Assembly (NCBI GenBank): GCA_050084985.1
Contig: JBITNC010000001.1
Location: 146,878,001-146,942,000 of the forward strand
DNA from: Nageia nagi
Lineage: Eukaryota > Pinophyta
Length of the DNA stretch: 64,000 nucleotides
Direction of reading: 5' to 3'
Part shown: positions 1 to 10,699 of the stretch, piece after piece
How the letters are laid out: every line of letters begins with the position of its first letter
Position numbering within the stretch: position 1 is the stretch's first letter
Program-made: the position numbers and the translations under genes
Notes under the pieces: generated by a model
Database searches by the model: none
Seen by the model: the letters and a program-made list of their open reading frames with translations, nothing else
What the model was told of the DNA's origin: nothing

Positions 1-1461
1 TAACGTTTCATGAACTCTTAAGACTTCTAAATCTGATGTCAGATTTCGATATTTTTCAATGTCACCCTTAGTTTGATGGACATATGTGATTCCAAAATGT
101 TCCTCATATAATTTTTTCATTTTACCATCTGGGTCAGACCTATGGGATTTCTTCTCCTTCTGAAAACCAAATGCATGAAGTTATTCTGTCATTGACTTGG
201 CCTCCAACCATGATGTCCAAGAATAAGATCCAATGGTGATGTGCAATTTGATGGTTGCAATGTTCTTTTCATACACTTCATCATGAAGGACCAGCATCTG
301 CTTGCAAAATTTATACAAACCATTAAATTATTTGCATATTTTGGCAATCTGAATGGTTGAATATCAGCTCTGTAGACCCTCAAATGCATGGCATTAGGAT
401 CTTCTATGTGCCAATTTGCAGGTTCTTTGATTATCTCAATTGCCAGAGCTGAAATTCTGGGAACTCTGTCAGCCCCTTTGAGCTGTTTATAGATTGCATA
501 TACCCATTCATCCTTCCTCATTGTATAGTAGTTCCATTTTTGGCCACATCACCATTTAGGATTTCATCTCCATAAAGGCATTTTTAGTTCTTTTAACAGA
601 GCTATGTTTCCATGAGCTTATGGTCGATTTTGTCCTTTGACCAACAATTAAACCACTTAACTCTTCATATAAAAATTAAAGTTATTTCTTACATATGCCA
701 ACTGCTTCATGATGGCGTTACCGAGAACTTGGATCCATCTGATCCTTTCTCCTTTTTCAATTTTTACTAAAAATCCAGTGAACTTTTCTCTGAATTTGAT
801 GTCTTTATCTTTCCCTGTAACCCTGCATAACATGCTGATATCTTTGTTGGCTGTATTTTCTAAGAACACTCTTTGTGTTTGAATGACTTGTTGATGACTT
901 TTCCCTTTGTGTGCATTTTAAAACCATCCTCAGATTATATTAGTAGGTTTCTTGCTTTTCTTATCTTCAAAGAGTGCCAGTGAATCTTCTTCTGTATAAA
1001 CAATTCCTCTGTTTGACCAACCAAATGCTTTCTCAATACCTTCTGCTGTAAAATTGGCAACCATGACATCGTCCTTGCCAAACAGTTATCTTGTTTCAAA
1101 TTCCATCTGCCATGCTACTTCTAACATTAGTTCAGGAAACCTGACATTGAATGGTATGGCTGCAGCATTAGATTCTTGAAGCATATGTTGGATCTGCTTT
1201 CTTCTTTTCCTTTGGGATGCTTTCCACATCCTTCATTATCCTTGATGGGTCAGTATGGTTCCAATGGGTATCTCTAATGTTTTTGAGGTGATCTTTGAAC
1301 CTTGCTTCTTTGATTGGGGCTCCTTGCTTCTTCATATCGGTTAGACTTTTCTTAGTAAGGTGTTTGGTAGGTTTGTAAGTATCCATCCTGTCAAGAGAAA
1401 GAGACTTTAAAGATCTATCCAAAATATTGATATTTGAATATTCAACATACATCAGATTCAT
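1..1461 (-). pseudogene. decayed minus-strand coding remnant, family not recognised
   Basis: Three stretches of open frame follow one another on the minus strand (1461-1168, 869-657, 521-189), and the sequence between them still reads like protein if stops and frameshifts are ignored. Examples are an MLEVAWQMEFE-like stretch near 1110 and VANFTAEGIEKAFGW near 1040. The composition (charged, with Trp and Tyr) looks like real former protein rather than chance. I do not recognise a domain. A gag-like or plant-transposon-associated protein is the most likely source given the surroundings. No phospholipase D similarity is visible, so this is not a missing exon of the host gene. At least four stops interrupt it, and it runs off the left end of the window. 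Confidence 0.45.
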
Positions 1462-2450
1462 GGACTTTTTTCAAATTCGCATTGAAATGGAAATGCAAAA
1501 TTTTAGCTTTCTAATTTGTATTCAATGTGAAATAGATAGCTCGTTTTCGTGAGGCAACACCTGTTAAGTACAGAGATCGAAAACTTTCAAGAAGGTGACT
1601 TCAAATTTCTCCAAAATTACATGTTCACATCGAACCTAAAAGATAGAATTTCAGGTGTATCATTTGATGTGCATGCAAATATTGGAAAGTGTTTTGTATT
1701 GATTTCAAAGAGTTCAAATCTGGTTCGCAGTCAATTTGAAGTTTAGAGACTCTAGACATAAAGATCACAGATCTATACTTAGGTTTCAATGTTAAAGGGA
1801 TTTGAGTTTTTGAAACAGTTGCATGCTTTGTCATGGTTTCATTGACATCAAAGTCTAAACCTAGAATTTTAGATTTCAAATTGGGTGGGCATTCAAAAGG
1901 ACTGGTTTTCTGTTTGGAGTAAGTTTGTGTTCAGCTATACATGTTGCAGTCACATTGAACTCTAAACATAGGATTTTAAGTTTCAGTTTTGATGCGAATG
2001 AGGTGCAAAAATTTTCTAAGTATTTTCAAACACAAAATTCTTGATGAATCCTCAATGCATGTTTGATTTCTGTTCTGCTTTGGTTCAGATATCAAGAGTT
2101 TCAAATAGGCCTGATAGATCACGTTATTCCCACTCTCATAGATCAGTTTAAAAAATAAAACATGGAATTATCTTCAGTTCGCACCGAAAAGAAAAGATAA
2201 AAATCCAGATTCATGATTCGATGTGAATGTAAAAAAGACACTCTATCTGTTTCTTTGTTATTTCAAAGAACAAAATTGTGCAAACAATGATGTAAAAAGC
2301 GAAATTTATCTACCTGACTTGCGTTTGAAAACTCGTTTCCAGCCGAACTTATCTGATAAGTTGGAATGTATCTTCTAACTTGGATGCGGCCTCTGAAAAG
2401 TGTTTGAGATAATAAACAGATGAACAGTGCGTTAATTCCAATTTATAGAA
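1462..2450 (-). other. leader-like region of the minus remnant with degenerate repeats and a TATA-like box
   Basis: No coding sequence is visible. A degenerate motif recurs about every 110 bases (near 1630, 1860 and 1970): words like AAACCTAGAATTTTAGATTTC followed by a short GTGC/GGGTGGGCAT-type word. On the minus strand TATAAATTGG lies at about 2448-2439, which could be the promoter of the decayed element whose coding remnant follows at 1461-189. This promoter role is inference only. Confidence 0.25.
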
Positions 2451-2527
2451 AAGTGAGCATTAATTGCAGTTAGTGGCTGTCATGACATTAGCAAAACCCT
2501 AACTTATGGTCACACCGAATGTATTTC

Positions 2528-2740
2528 ATAAATTGGATGCAAGTAAAAGTTTGCATGGAATACGAAGTGTAAACCAAACATTTCTATAATCTTTAGAGTT
2601 CGTGTTCGGTGCGACTTTTTCTTTCCAATTGGGTGCGAAGTAGAGTTCAAGTGGAACATGAAGTGTAAACAAAAAGTTTCTATCTTTAGAGTTTGTGTTC
2701 GCAGCGACTTTATCTTTCCAATTGGATGCGAAATTGCTAT
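2528..2740. repeat. tandem repeat, period about 93-96 bp, 2.3 copies
   Basis: The word AATTGG(A/G)TGC(G)AAGT recurs at 2531, 2627 and 2720. Each copy is followed by a shared body including GTGTAAAC, TTTCTAT, CTTTAGAGTT and GTGTTCG. The minus-strand open frame here (2526-2756) simply reflects the repeat and is not called as a gene. Confidence 0.7.
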
Positions 2741-4090
2741 TTTTATTTTTTTTCAAGGATCAAAATTGATGATTTAATTTTGCAAGCTTTTTTAGATTTT
2801 TATGATTTGTCTCATCCCCTTTTTATGAATTTTTTTATTTTCATTGAAAATTTAACTTCATTTTTATTTTTAAAAAAGTTGTGATAACAGTACCAACACA
2901 GAGCCTCTGTAGTACACTAGTTTGTGCAATAATTATTATACTATAACCACAACATTTTGGCTGCATTGTTAATCCTTGGCCGTGAACTCCTGCATCATCA
3001 TTGTATCCTCTGTGTGGGTGCTACAACACCATTGCCTGTGTACTTTTACCATCTATTGGTCATACTAAATCCCAATGATAATCATATTTACTGGAAAATT
3101 CAAAAATTTAATAATGATGGTGCCTAATGGCTTATCTCAAAAGAACAAAAAATTATGATTAATGTTGTTCAAAATGATAAAAGAGTTGTTATCATTGTTA
3201 TACTTATAAATAGTGAAATCGGATCAGAGTCCGATTGTTGATTTCGTAATCCGAATCAGGAATCGGCAAAAAATCAGAAAGAAAAGTGAAAAACAAAAAA
3301 ATGAAACAATATGCAATTTTTCATTGAAAATTTATGTTTTCTTATGCATATTAGTGATTACTTATCTTTTAAACTTGTTATAATTTCCAACACACTTACT
3401 CAACACACAAAAATATACAAATAAAAGAAGAGGAAAGGGCATATATTGTATAATTTATTAATCAAAATATGTGCAGTAGCAAGTACTAAGTAAATCGGAA
3501 TAAAAAATGTGCTCTTGTCTCATTAGCCATAACAAAATGAAAATACACATTGGTCACCTATACAAATTAATGGATGTTTTTCCTCCCAAAACTATGATGC
3601 CCAATATAGACGCCTTCATAAAGATAGCATTTTGTATTCAGCCAAAAAGTGAGGTGGTGCTGGAGTAGTTCATTTAATTTGGCAGTTATTTCCAGAGGTT
3701 GTGGAATACATGGCAAATGGATTTTATTTCTCCCAATAGCATGATGCCCAACAGTCATTTGTTTGAAAGACATTACAGTTTACACAACCCAATAAACAGG
3801 AAATATTCACACCAATGCTAACCATATATTCCTATCAGACATTTAAATTTAGATAACTAGTGATTTAAAATTTTAAATCCTATAAAAAAAAACTTAGTGA
3901 TTTAAAATTTTAAATCGTATAAAAAAAACCAAAAATTGAAAGAAATTCTAAGCTTATGATGTTCAAGGCGTGAAAGACAAAGACAAAAAAAAATTGTCAT
4001 AAAAAAAACTGCGAAAAAAACTAACCAAAAAAAATAAAAATAAAAAATGAATGGAAAAAACAAATTGCAAAATTTTGATCAATCTTAAAG
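2741..4090. other. AT-rich non-coding stretch left of the copia element
   Basis: No gene is visible. An imperfect direct repeat of about 37 bp with period 147 occurs at 3571 and 3718, both with TGATGCCCAA. Short A-rich runs and a duplicated GTGATTTAAAATTTTAAAT word occur near 3860 and 3897. The last five bases before the element, TAAAG (4086-4090), are the left candidate target duplication. Confidence 0.5.
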
Positions 4091-4315
4091 TGTTAGAAAC
4101 ATAATACATTAGTCTCTAATAAATAGATACATTAAGTATCTATAATAAATAGATATATTAATAATACATTAATATTATTACTAATGTTTAGTCACCTTAT
4201 TAATTAGGGTTCTTGGTTCATACAGTTATTGTACGAGAATGTAACTCTCTAATGCAATTGTATTTGAACTCTTCTCTTCATTAATGGAAATAACTCTTTT
4301 GGCTAATTTCCAATA
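4091..4315 (+). repeat. 5' LTR of copia family A element
   Basis: It begins TGTTAGAAAC and ends TTTCCAATA, 225 bp, and aligns along its length with 12719-12947. It is very AT-rich with repeated AATAAATAGATA words. A shared core, GAATGTAACTC, lies about 90 bp from its end. Both LTRs end in TA rather than the usual CA. Confidence 0.9.
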
Positions 4316-4316
4316 T

Positions 4317-4331
4317 TGTATCAGAGCAAGT
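4317..4331 (+). other. primer-binding site (initiator Met-tRNA type)
   Basis: TGTATCAGAGCAAG directly follows the 5' LTR. Copia elements usually have TGGTATCAGAGC here, complementary to the 3' end of initiator Met-tRNA; one base differs. Confidence 0.8.
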
Positions 4332-6172
4332 TATATTTTCTTTCTCTCCTCAACCTGCTCTTATGAAGTTGTGGATGGTTGCCATGACCAAGGGATGATT
4401 GTTGTGAGAATAGAAAATTAGTAGATCTAAGAGTTTTTTGGCTGCGATCAGCCATTGTTAGAGTAAGAGTGAAGCTTGCAACACAGAAGAAAGTGCAGAC
4501 CAGACCTGCTTGGTTGGAACAATCTGCATCATTTTCTTCTTTTGCGAGATTTGGAGAGAAGAGAGAAGAGAGATCCATTGATCTCTCCCTTCCTCCCAAC
4601 CACTGAGCAAAACAAATCTGCCATCAGATTTGTGAGATCAATTCTGTGAGAGTGGAAAATAATATTGCAGTCCAGAAACTGTGTTTGCATTGTGCGTCTC
4701 TGCGAACAAAGATTGCTAGCGTGTAGAGGAGTTTTTTTGCAGATTTGAAACCTAGTGTGTAACAGCCATAGCCTTGCAAACACTCTCCCAGCCATGCTCA
4801 AACGTGAAGCTCCAGTCCCTCCCATCCCCGAGAGCAAAGTTGAAAACTTGTTGAAGCCGTGCCCGCCAGAAATCCCATCCCCGTGAGCGCAGACAGTCAT
4901 ATGTGGATCTGTATTTGCAGTAAGCACAACGTACAAAAGTTGAAGACAGGTTGAACAGCGTTGAAAGCAGTGTGTATCTGTTCCGTAGCCATCCCCTGGA
5001 CACCCAACGTAGCCATCATGAGTTGAAGTTTGGAGATGGTGGGAGGAGAACTCGTCCACCAGGAAAACTGCAGGTCTGCAACAAAGGAAGGCCCAAGCGC
5101 CAGCCATTCTATCCATAAAAGAAAAAAAGTCGTCCGACGCCTCTTCTCCTCATGCCTGCCTCTTCCCGCAGCCTCGCATACTTCCATGCCACAGGAAAGG
5201 TGAACAGATCTGGTTCGCCTATTGCTGTTTGATACATCTAGGTGAAACAGTGCATGTCAAGGAACGCCATCTCCCATCCTTTTCAAATCATTGGTGGTAA
5301 CTGATGAGACTGTATGACTGTGAAAAATACCAGCGCAAGCTCCTCCTGGTCCACCAAGCTCCGCCCAAGAGACACAAGCATTTTATATGTTTTATCTAAA
5401 GTTGAACTTTAGAATATTGACAAATATTTGAAGACCTCCGCTCAACATAATATTTAAAAGAAAACAATTTTTTTTCCCAACATATATGCAATTAAATATA
5501 GTTGAAACAATGTGCTCAGGTGTAAAATTCTTGGATGATAAAATATTTGAAAAGAGAAACAATTTTGGAGCCCAACAATTAAATGGTGGAGGAGAAAATT
5601 TAAAATAACAGATTTAATACATTAATCAAGTTTAAAGGAGAAGAGACAATTATTTGTCCATCATATTAAATTGGATGAGAACAATTAATTTATTGCCCAC
5701 TAATAAAAACATTTGGAGGAGACTATTTTGGAGACTACAAATTAATTTTTTTTAGCCCAAATAAAACCATTTGGAGGAGTTACTAATATTTGTCCACCAA
5801 ATGTTGGGAGAGAGAACTAAATTTCTAAATTTATAAAGGGCGAAGATAAACTTGGAGAAAGAAAATAAATCCAAGTCACTATTCCCTCAAGGAAGAGCCC
5901 TTGGTGCCTTGAGAGAGCACACCAAATTTGAAAAAAAGAGGTTATGAGTTCAAATCCCTTCACCACTTAAAAATTCATTTTTGACATGTGCTAAATTAAA
6001 AATAAACATATTATCAAATTTGAAGGTATTAATAATTTTTGAACCATCTCAATTAAATTAATACCTTCGAGGACATCTTTTTTGAAGAAAATTGTAAAAG
6101 TTGAAGGGGGAAATTTTTTGCAAATTAGTGATTGAAGACCGTTGATTGAAGACCAAACATTGCAAAATAAGC
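4332..6172 (+). other. untranslated leader of copia family A element
   Basis: About 1.8 kb lies between the primer-binding site and the gag start, long for a copia leader. The first 1 kb (to about 5350) is distinctly richer in G+C than its surroundings; the rest is A-rich with several GGAGGAG words. Long minus-strand open frames in the G+C-rich part show no recognisable protein features. The leader may hide a further insertion, but I see no clean boundary. Confidence 0.5.
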
Positions 6173-7958
6173 ATGGCCCAGACCGCCCCCAAAATCTTGC
6201 TCTCCAACTCCCAAGTGTTGAAGGGAGATAATTTTGCTTCTTGGAAAACGAAGATTCAAGCAATCCTTTGATTTGAAGAACTATGGGAGATTGTCATTGG
6301 AATTGAAACACGTCCAATCGCAGTTGGCCAAGACCAAACTAAGTATGATCAACACAACAACAAGGTGCTTATGATCATCTTACCTGGCATCTTAGATGGA
6401 AGAAGTTGCAGCAAGTCTGAGTCCAAGAACCTGAGTCAAATTTTGCATCTTCAAGGACAATTACACACACTAAGGTTGAAAGGTGGAGAGAAATTGGAAT
6501 CATTCCTTCGTTAAATTTCGGAACTCCGAGCCTCCCCACAAGCATTAGGAGAGACCATGGAAGACAATCTCTTGGTACCCATTTTCCTGAAAGTACTCCC
6601 TGAGAAATTCCGCACCTTGGTGACTTCCTTGAACATCCTGGAACAAAAGCCTACCTTTGAAAAATTGGTGAACATGTTGCAAGAAGAAGCCTTCAATGAT
6701 AATTCCTATGAGGAGGAGCAAGCTATGATGTCAAATCAATGAGGCAAGAAACCCCAATAGAAAGGCAAAGGCAAAAATCTCTCGTAGTCAAATGATAAGC
6801 AAAAGAAAAGTTGCATGATTTGTGGCAAGAAAGGGCATGAATTATAGGATTGCTGGTACAATTCTTTTGCTCAAGGCTCTTCAAGCAATAAGAATAAAAA
6901 ATAGGAAGGGCAAAACCTTCAGAATCAGGGGGAGTGGAAACAAAGAAGACCACAACGAAGACAATAACAGGGCAATGTTGTAAATGCTATTAATGAAGTG
7001 ATTGAAGATGTTGGTGATCTTGCTTTTGTTCATCAAGAGAATCCTTCAGTCTCATCCACTTGGTATGTTGATTCTGGTGCTTCCAAGCATATGATTGGCC
7101 AAAAGGATTGGTTTGCTTCTTTGGACGACAATGCAAATCTTGGTCAAGTTTGATTGGGCGATGACACATCCCATGACATTGAAGACAACGATGATGTTCA
7201 TGTCCATCTTTGAAAGAACAACTGTAAGATCAAAGAGGTCTTGTATGTGCTAGGGTTCACAAGGAACCTCCTGTTAGTTAGTCATATGTTGGACAACAAT
7301 CTAAAGATGGAGTTTGACATTGTGAAAGGAGAAAATGTTTGCTTCATTCATGACAAATCCAAAGGATGCTGAATAGTAGCAAAAGCAAAAGGAGTTGGGA
7401 GATTGTTTCTGCTTGATGTTGTAGCTTCCAACAATCAAGCTTTCAATGTTCATGTTGTAGATGTGACCACTATTTAGCATCAAAGATTTGGACACATGAA
7501 TCCAAACTATCTAAACACTCTGCAAAAGAAGGATATTGTACATGGTCTCCCACCTCTTGCTTCTCCTACTAATGTTTGTTCTACTTGAATCACAGGGAAC
7601 CAACGCATACTTCCATTTGAACCTTGCACACATCGTGCTAAAGGTCCTCTTGATGTGATACACACAAATTTGTGCGGACCCATATGTGCTAGTAACACTG
7701 GCCAAAGATACTTCCTTCTGTTTGTTGATGATTACTCCAGAAAAATGTGGGTGTTCTTCCTTCTGTTCGTTGATGATTACACCATAGCAAAATGGGGTTT
7801 GTGAAAGGTGAAATCGAACCATAGTTGAAATGGCAAGAAGTATGTTGAAAGATGCAATGTTGGAAAGTAAATTTTGGCTTGATGTAGTAAACATTGCAAT
7901 ACATTTGCTGAATAGAGCATCTTCTAATGCTCTTGATGGGATGACACCTCAAGAAGGA
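6173..7958 (+). pseudogene. copia gag-protease-integrase remnant (5' part)
   Basis: Starting at an ATG at 6173, the frame reads a copia gag (KGDNFASWK near the start; long helical stretch around 6557-6740). A nucleic-acid-binding zinc knuckle CMICGKKGHE-x2-DC follows near 6820. The aspartic protease motif is WYVDSGASKHM near 7062, then the pre-integrase region with HQRFGHMNPNYL near 7480, and integrase core pieces (DVIHTNLCGP near 7652). At least nine in-frame stops are present. In the integrase a 45-bp in-frame tandem duplication (7711 and 7756) is followed by a deletion that jumps to the region near 7800. The frame is then cut by the nested element at 7959. Confidence 0.88.
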
Positions 7959-8264
7959 TGTTGTGCCCTACACAACTCACCCTAAAATCTTGAGATTTTG
8001 GGGACCCATCACAATTCATGTCCATGCAACACCACGAGTTGTCTTGTGTATTCCTAACTCCATCTAACTAGGATCCACATTTATCATCCTGTCACCTAAG
8101 TGTGCTAAATCGCCCGGTCTTAGTCATGTTAGAATGAAAGCCAAAATCCTCCAAAAAATGGCTAAGTATGGAAATTCAAGTCGAGTCTAGGTGAACTAGG
8201 GAAACCCATGTCGAGTAAAAAATGAGTCAAGTGAGTGTGGGCCACTCCTAGGCCTAGCGCATGC

Positions 8265-9485
8265 CTTAAAAAGACAAAATCTTGTCTTTTTGGGACATGT
8301 GCTTGGATTGGGGAGTCATCCAAGTCGGTTTTTGAATTCGGAAAGGCAAATTGGGCCACTTCTAGGCCCAACACATGCCTCAAAAAGACAGTTTTATCTT
8401 TTTTGGGACATGTGCTCGACTCTGGGAGGTGCCTGGATTGAAACGGAAGATGGAGAAGGCAAGATGGAGGCACTTCAAGTTTGGTGCATGCCCCAAAAAG
8501 ACAAAATCTTGTCTTTTGGGAGCATGCGCTCAAGCTGTAAGGCCACATAGGTTGAGTTCGAAAATGAGAAAGTGGAATCCAAGTACTCAGGAGGCAAATG
8601 CATGCCTCAAAAAGACAAAACTCTCTTTTGGGGGCATGTGCTTATGACAATGAGGCATCTAGTCCATTCTCATGAGGAAATTTGGCTACGGTACAGACTC
8701 TTCAAACCAACATTCAGCTTAGGCATAACCCAGGGAGTTAGGAGCACCGTTTCACAAGACAAAATCATGTCTTTTTGTAGCATGCTCCTAACCCAAGGAT
8801 ACACTAGTTTCAGGAAAATGTGAAACTTTGTCTAAGTCCCACTTGCTAAGGCCTTGAAATAGGACAAACTGGGCAAGAGCAACCCAACATATGCCTCAAA
8901 AGGACAAAATCTTGTCTTTCTGGAACATGCACTCAAGTTGGCATGACTAGAGAGTTGGAAGCACCGTTTCAAAAGACAAAATCTTGTCTTTCTGTAGCAT
9001 GCTCTTAAGACAGGGAGACACCTGGTTTGATCCGATAGTGAAAATTGGCTAAGGCATGAAACTTTGAAGCTAGTATTCGACTCAAGCATGACTGGAAGGT
9101 TGGACACACCATTTCAAATGACAAACTCTTGACTTTTTGAGATGTACGCTCCAACTTGCTCAACTGGCAAGTTGGATGCACTGTTTCAAAAGACAAAATC
9201 TTGTCTTTTTGAAATGTGCGCTCCAACTGGCTTGGCTATAGGCTTGGGGGCACTGCTTCAAAAGACAAAATCTTGTCTTTTTGAAACGTGTGCCTGGCTT
9301 GGGAGGAGTCTTGGATGTATCCAATGATGAAATTAGACAAGTTTGAGCCTTTAAAAAGATAAACTTAGGTGATGCAAGGTCAAAGTAGACGAGTTGAAGA
9401 GCCAAGACGACAAGAGTGCAAAAGACATGAAGCTCCCAGTTGGGCGCACGCTTTAAAAAGACAATCTTGTCTTTCTAGGCATGCG
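8265..9485 (+). repeat. array of 11 hairpin-bearing repeats inside giant-LTR copy 1
   Basis: The core has arms AAAAGACAA and TTGTCTTTT around a 4-base loop AATC, followed by a G-rich word and (A/G)CATG(T/C)GC. Cores lie near 8271, 8383, 8496, 8611, 8756, 8898, 8971, 9114, 9188, 9257 and 9455. Spacing varies from about 70 to 200 bp. Several copies keep the stem while the loop or stem base changes, including ACAGTTTTATCT near 8387. Confidence 0.85.
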
Positions 9486-9802
9486 CCAGCCACAAGAGCA
9501 TACCCTCACCCCCACGTCCAGTTTCCAACAAGGACCTCAAAGATGGTGCACGGTTCGAAGATGACAACCAAGTTCTTGGATGAGGACATCGAAGGTAGAG
9601 TTGCGGCCATGGGACCACCATCATTTTAGCTATTTTTAGTTTATTTTATTTTTCATAAAAGACTTTTGACGGACGAGGATTTGTTCCCATAAGTTTGGAA
9701 AGAATTTTGTAATGCCATGTGACACTTTATTATTGGACCACATTTATTTTTCTTGGAACACGTAATTAGGGTTAGGGTAACACCCTTGGTTTCTCGAAAA
9801 AC

Positions 9803-9810
9803 TATTTATA
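9803..9810 (+). promoter_or_regulatory. TATA-like box in giant-LTR copy 1
   Basis: TATTTATA followed by CCCCTTGG and, about 30 bp on, TTGTAAGGGGGG. Similar TATA plus TTGTAAA(A)GGG arrangements occur on the minus strand of the other two copies (near 18025 and 39890), supporting a U3/R promoter position. Confidence 0.45.
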
Positions 9811-10699
9811 CCCCTTGGATGCTCATTTGTAAGGGGGGATTGACACTTTTAACAATTTGAAAGAACTTTGCTTGTAACTCAAAATTCTCAAAATTTGTTA
9901 ATGTGGTGTATGTGAATGCGATTATTCTTATATGCTCTCATTTTGCAATGTCAAATTTGAATGAATGAATGACAACGCTGTCTAGTTTGTTCTATCACTG
10001 CTTTATGTTAACTTACATCACTTGGTGCATCTTGTAAATTCCATTTGAGGTGGACAAGAGAATGTTTGAAAATTTTGTGAAGTGGTTGATTAGCATCTTG
10101 TTGGTGATATTTTGTCATTTGCAATCTTAGGCTTGGATACTTTAAAATGTCTTGTTGATGTCATTCACAGTAGGAACCTCACCTAGATCATTGAATGTTA
10201 CCTTCATCCCATCCTATTCTATCCTTGCCACAACTTCACACTCCTTCCACTAGACTATTCGTGTTAATGGCTAGTGGAATGGATTGAGGGTGTGTGGAAC
10301 CTATGCCGAGATCCAACAAGTTGACTTTTGAGGACTTTATCCCAAGCTCGTTAGTACGCATGCCTATATTTGCATCCTCCTACCCAGAGTCTTTCCACCA
10401 ATTTTTTCATTTTTTTTATTTTAAACTTTTTTCACCCAGTTTTCTCACCCCGTTTCCTTTTAGCATTTCCAAAACAATCTTGTCTAGCTATAGAGATAAT
10501 TCGAGTCCTTGATCGACACATGATATTCATGTTGGTGGCAACTTCAAACATCTCAGCCAGTTCTCAAGTTATCTTCGCCAAGACGTGGCGCTAACCTTTG
10601 GGTTGACCAGTCCCATAGCAGGAGGGAGTAACATCCTTTAACCTGACGTGTTGGAGTTTTTTTCACTACAACAGGGTAGGAAAGAAAAATCACCCAACA

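Larger units (their letters stand above)
7959..10699 (+). mobile_element. giant-LTR-like element, copy 1 (probably a solo LTR)
   Basis: It interrupts the integrase frame of the copia element; the frame resumes just after 10699. It starts TGTTGTGCCCTACACAAC, with a TTGTG/CACAA hairpin, then an A/T-rich hairpin (AAAATC-TTGA-GATTTT near 7985), and ends AGGAAAGAAA...CCCAACA. GGA flanks both sides; a 5-bp AAGGA duplication with two bases lost on the right would explain this. A TATA-like TATTTATA lies at 9803-9810, followed by TTGTAAGGGGGG, and TTTGAATGAATGAATGA near 9957. No protein is encoded. Most of 8260-9490 is an array of short hairpins. The TG...CA ends and promoter suggest a solo LTR of a gypsy-type element; a non-autonomous element is the alternative. 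Confidence 0.7.

Noticed and set aside
2528-2756. Repeat-containing small protein on the minus strand
   Set aside because: The apparent peptide repeat is a translation of a 93-96-bp DNA repeat whose period is not constant; no sign of coding constraint.
4529-5116. 195-codon minus-strand open frame in the copia leader
   Set aside because: It overlaps other long frames in a G+C-rich patch, has no recognisable domain and lies in the untranslated leader of a + strand element; best explained by low stop density.
5880-5975. Possible tRNA-derived SINE (GGTTATGAGTTCAAATCCC resembles a B box)
   Set aside because: No convincing A box at the right distance, no A-tail and no flanking duplication; the match could be chance.
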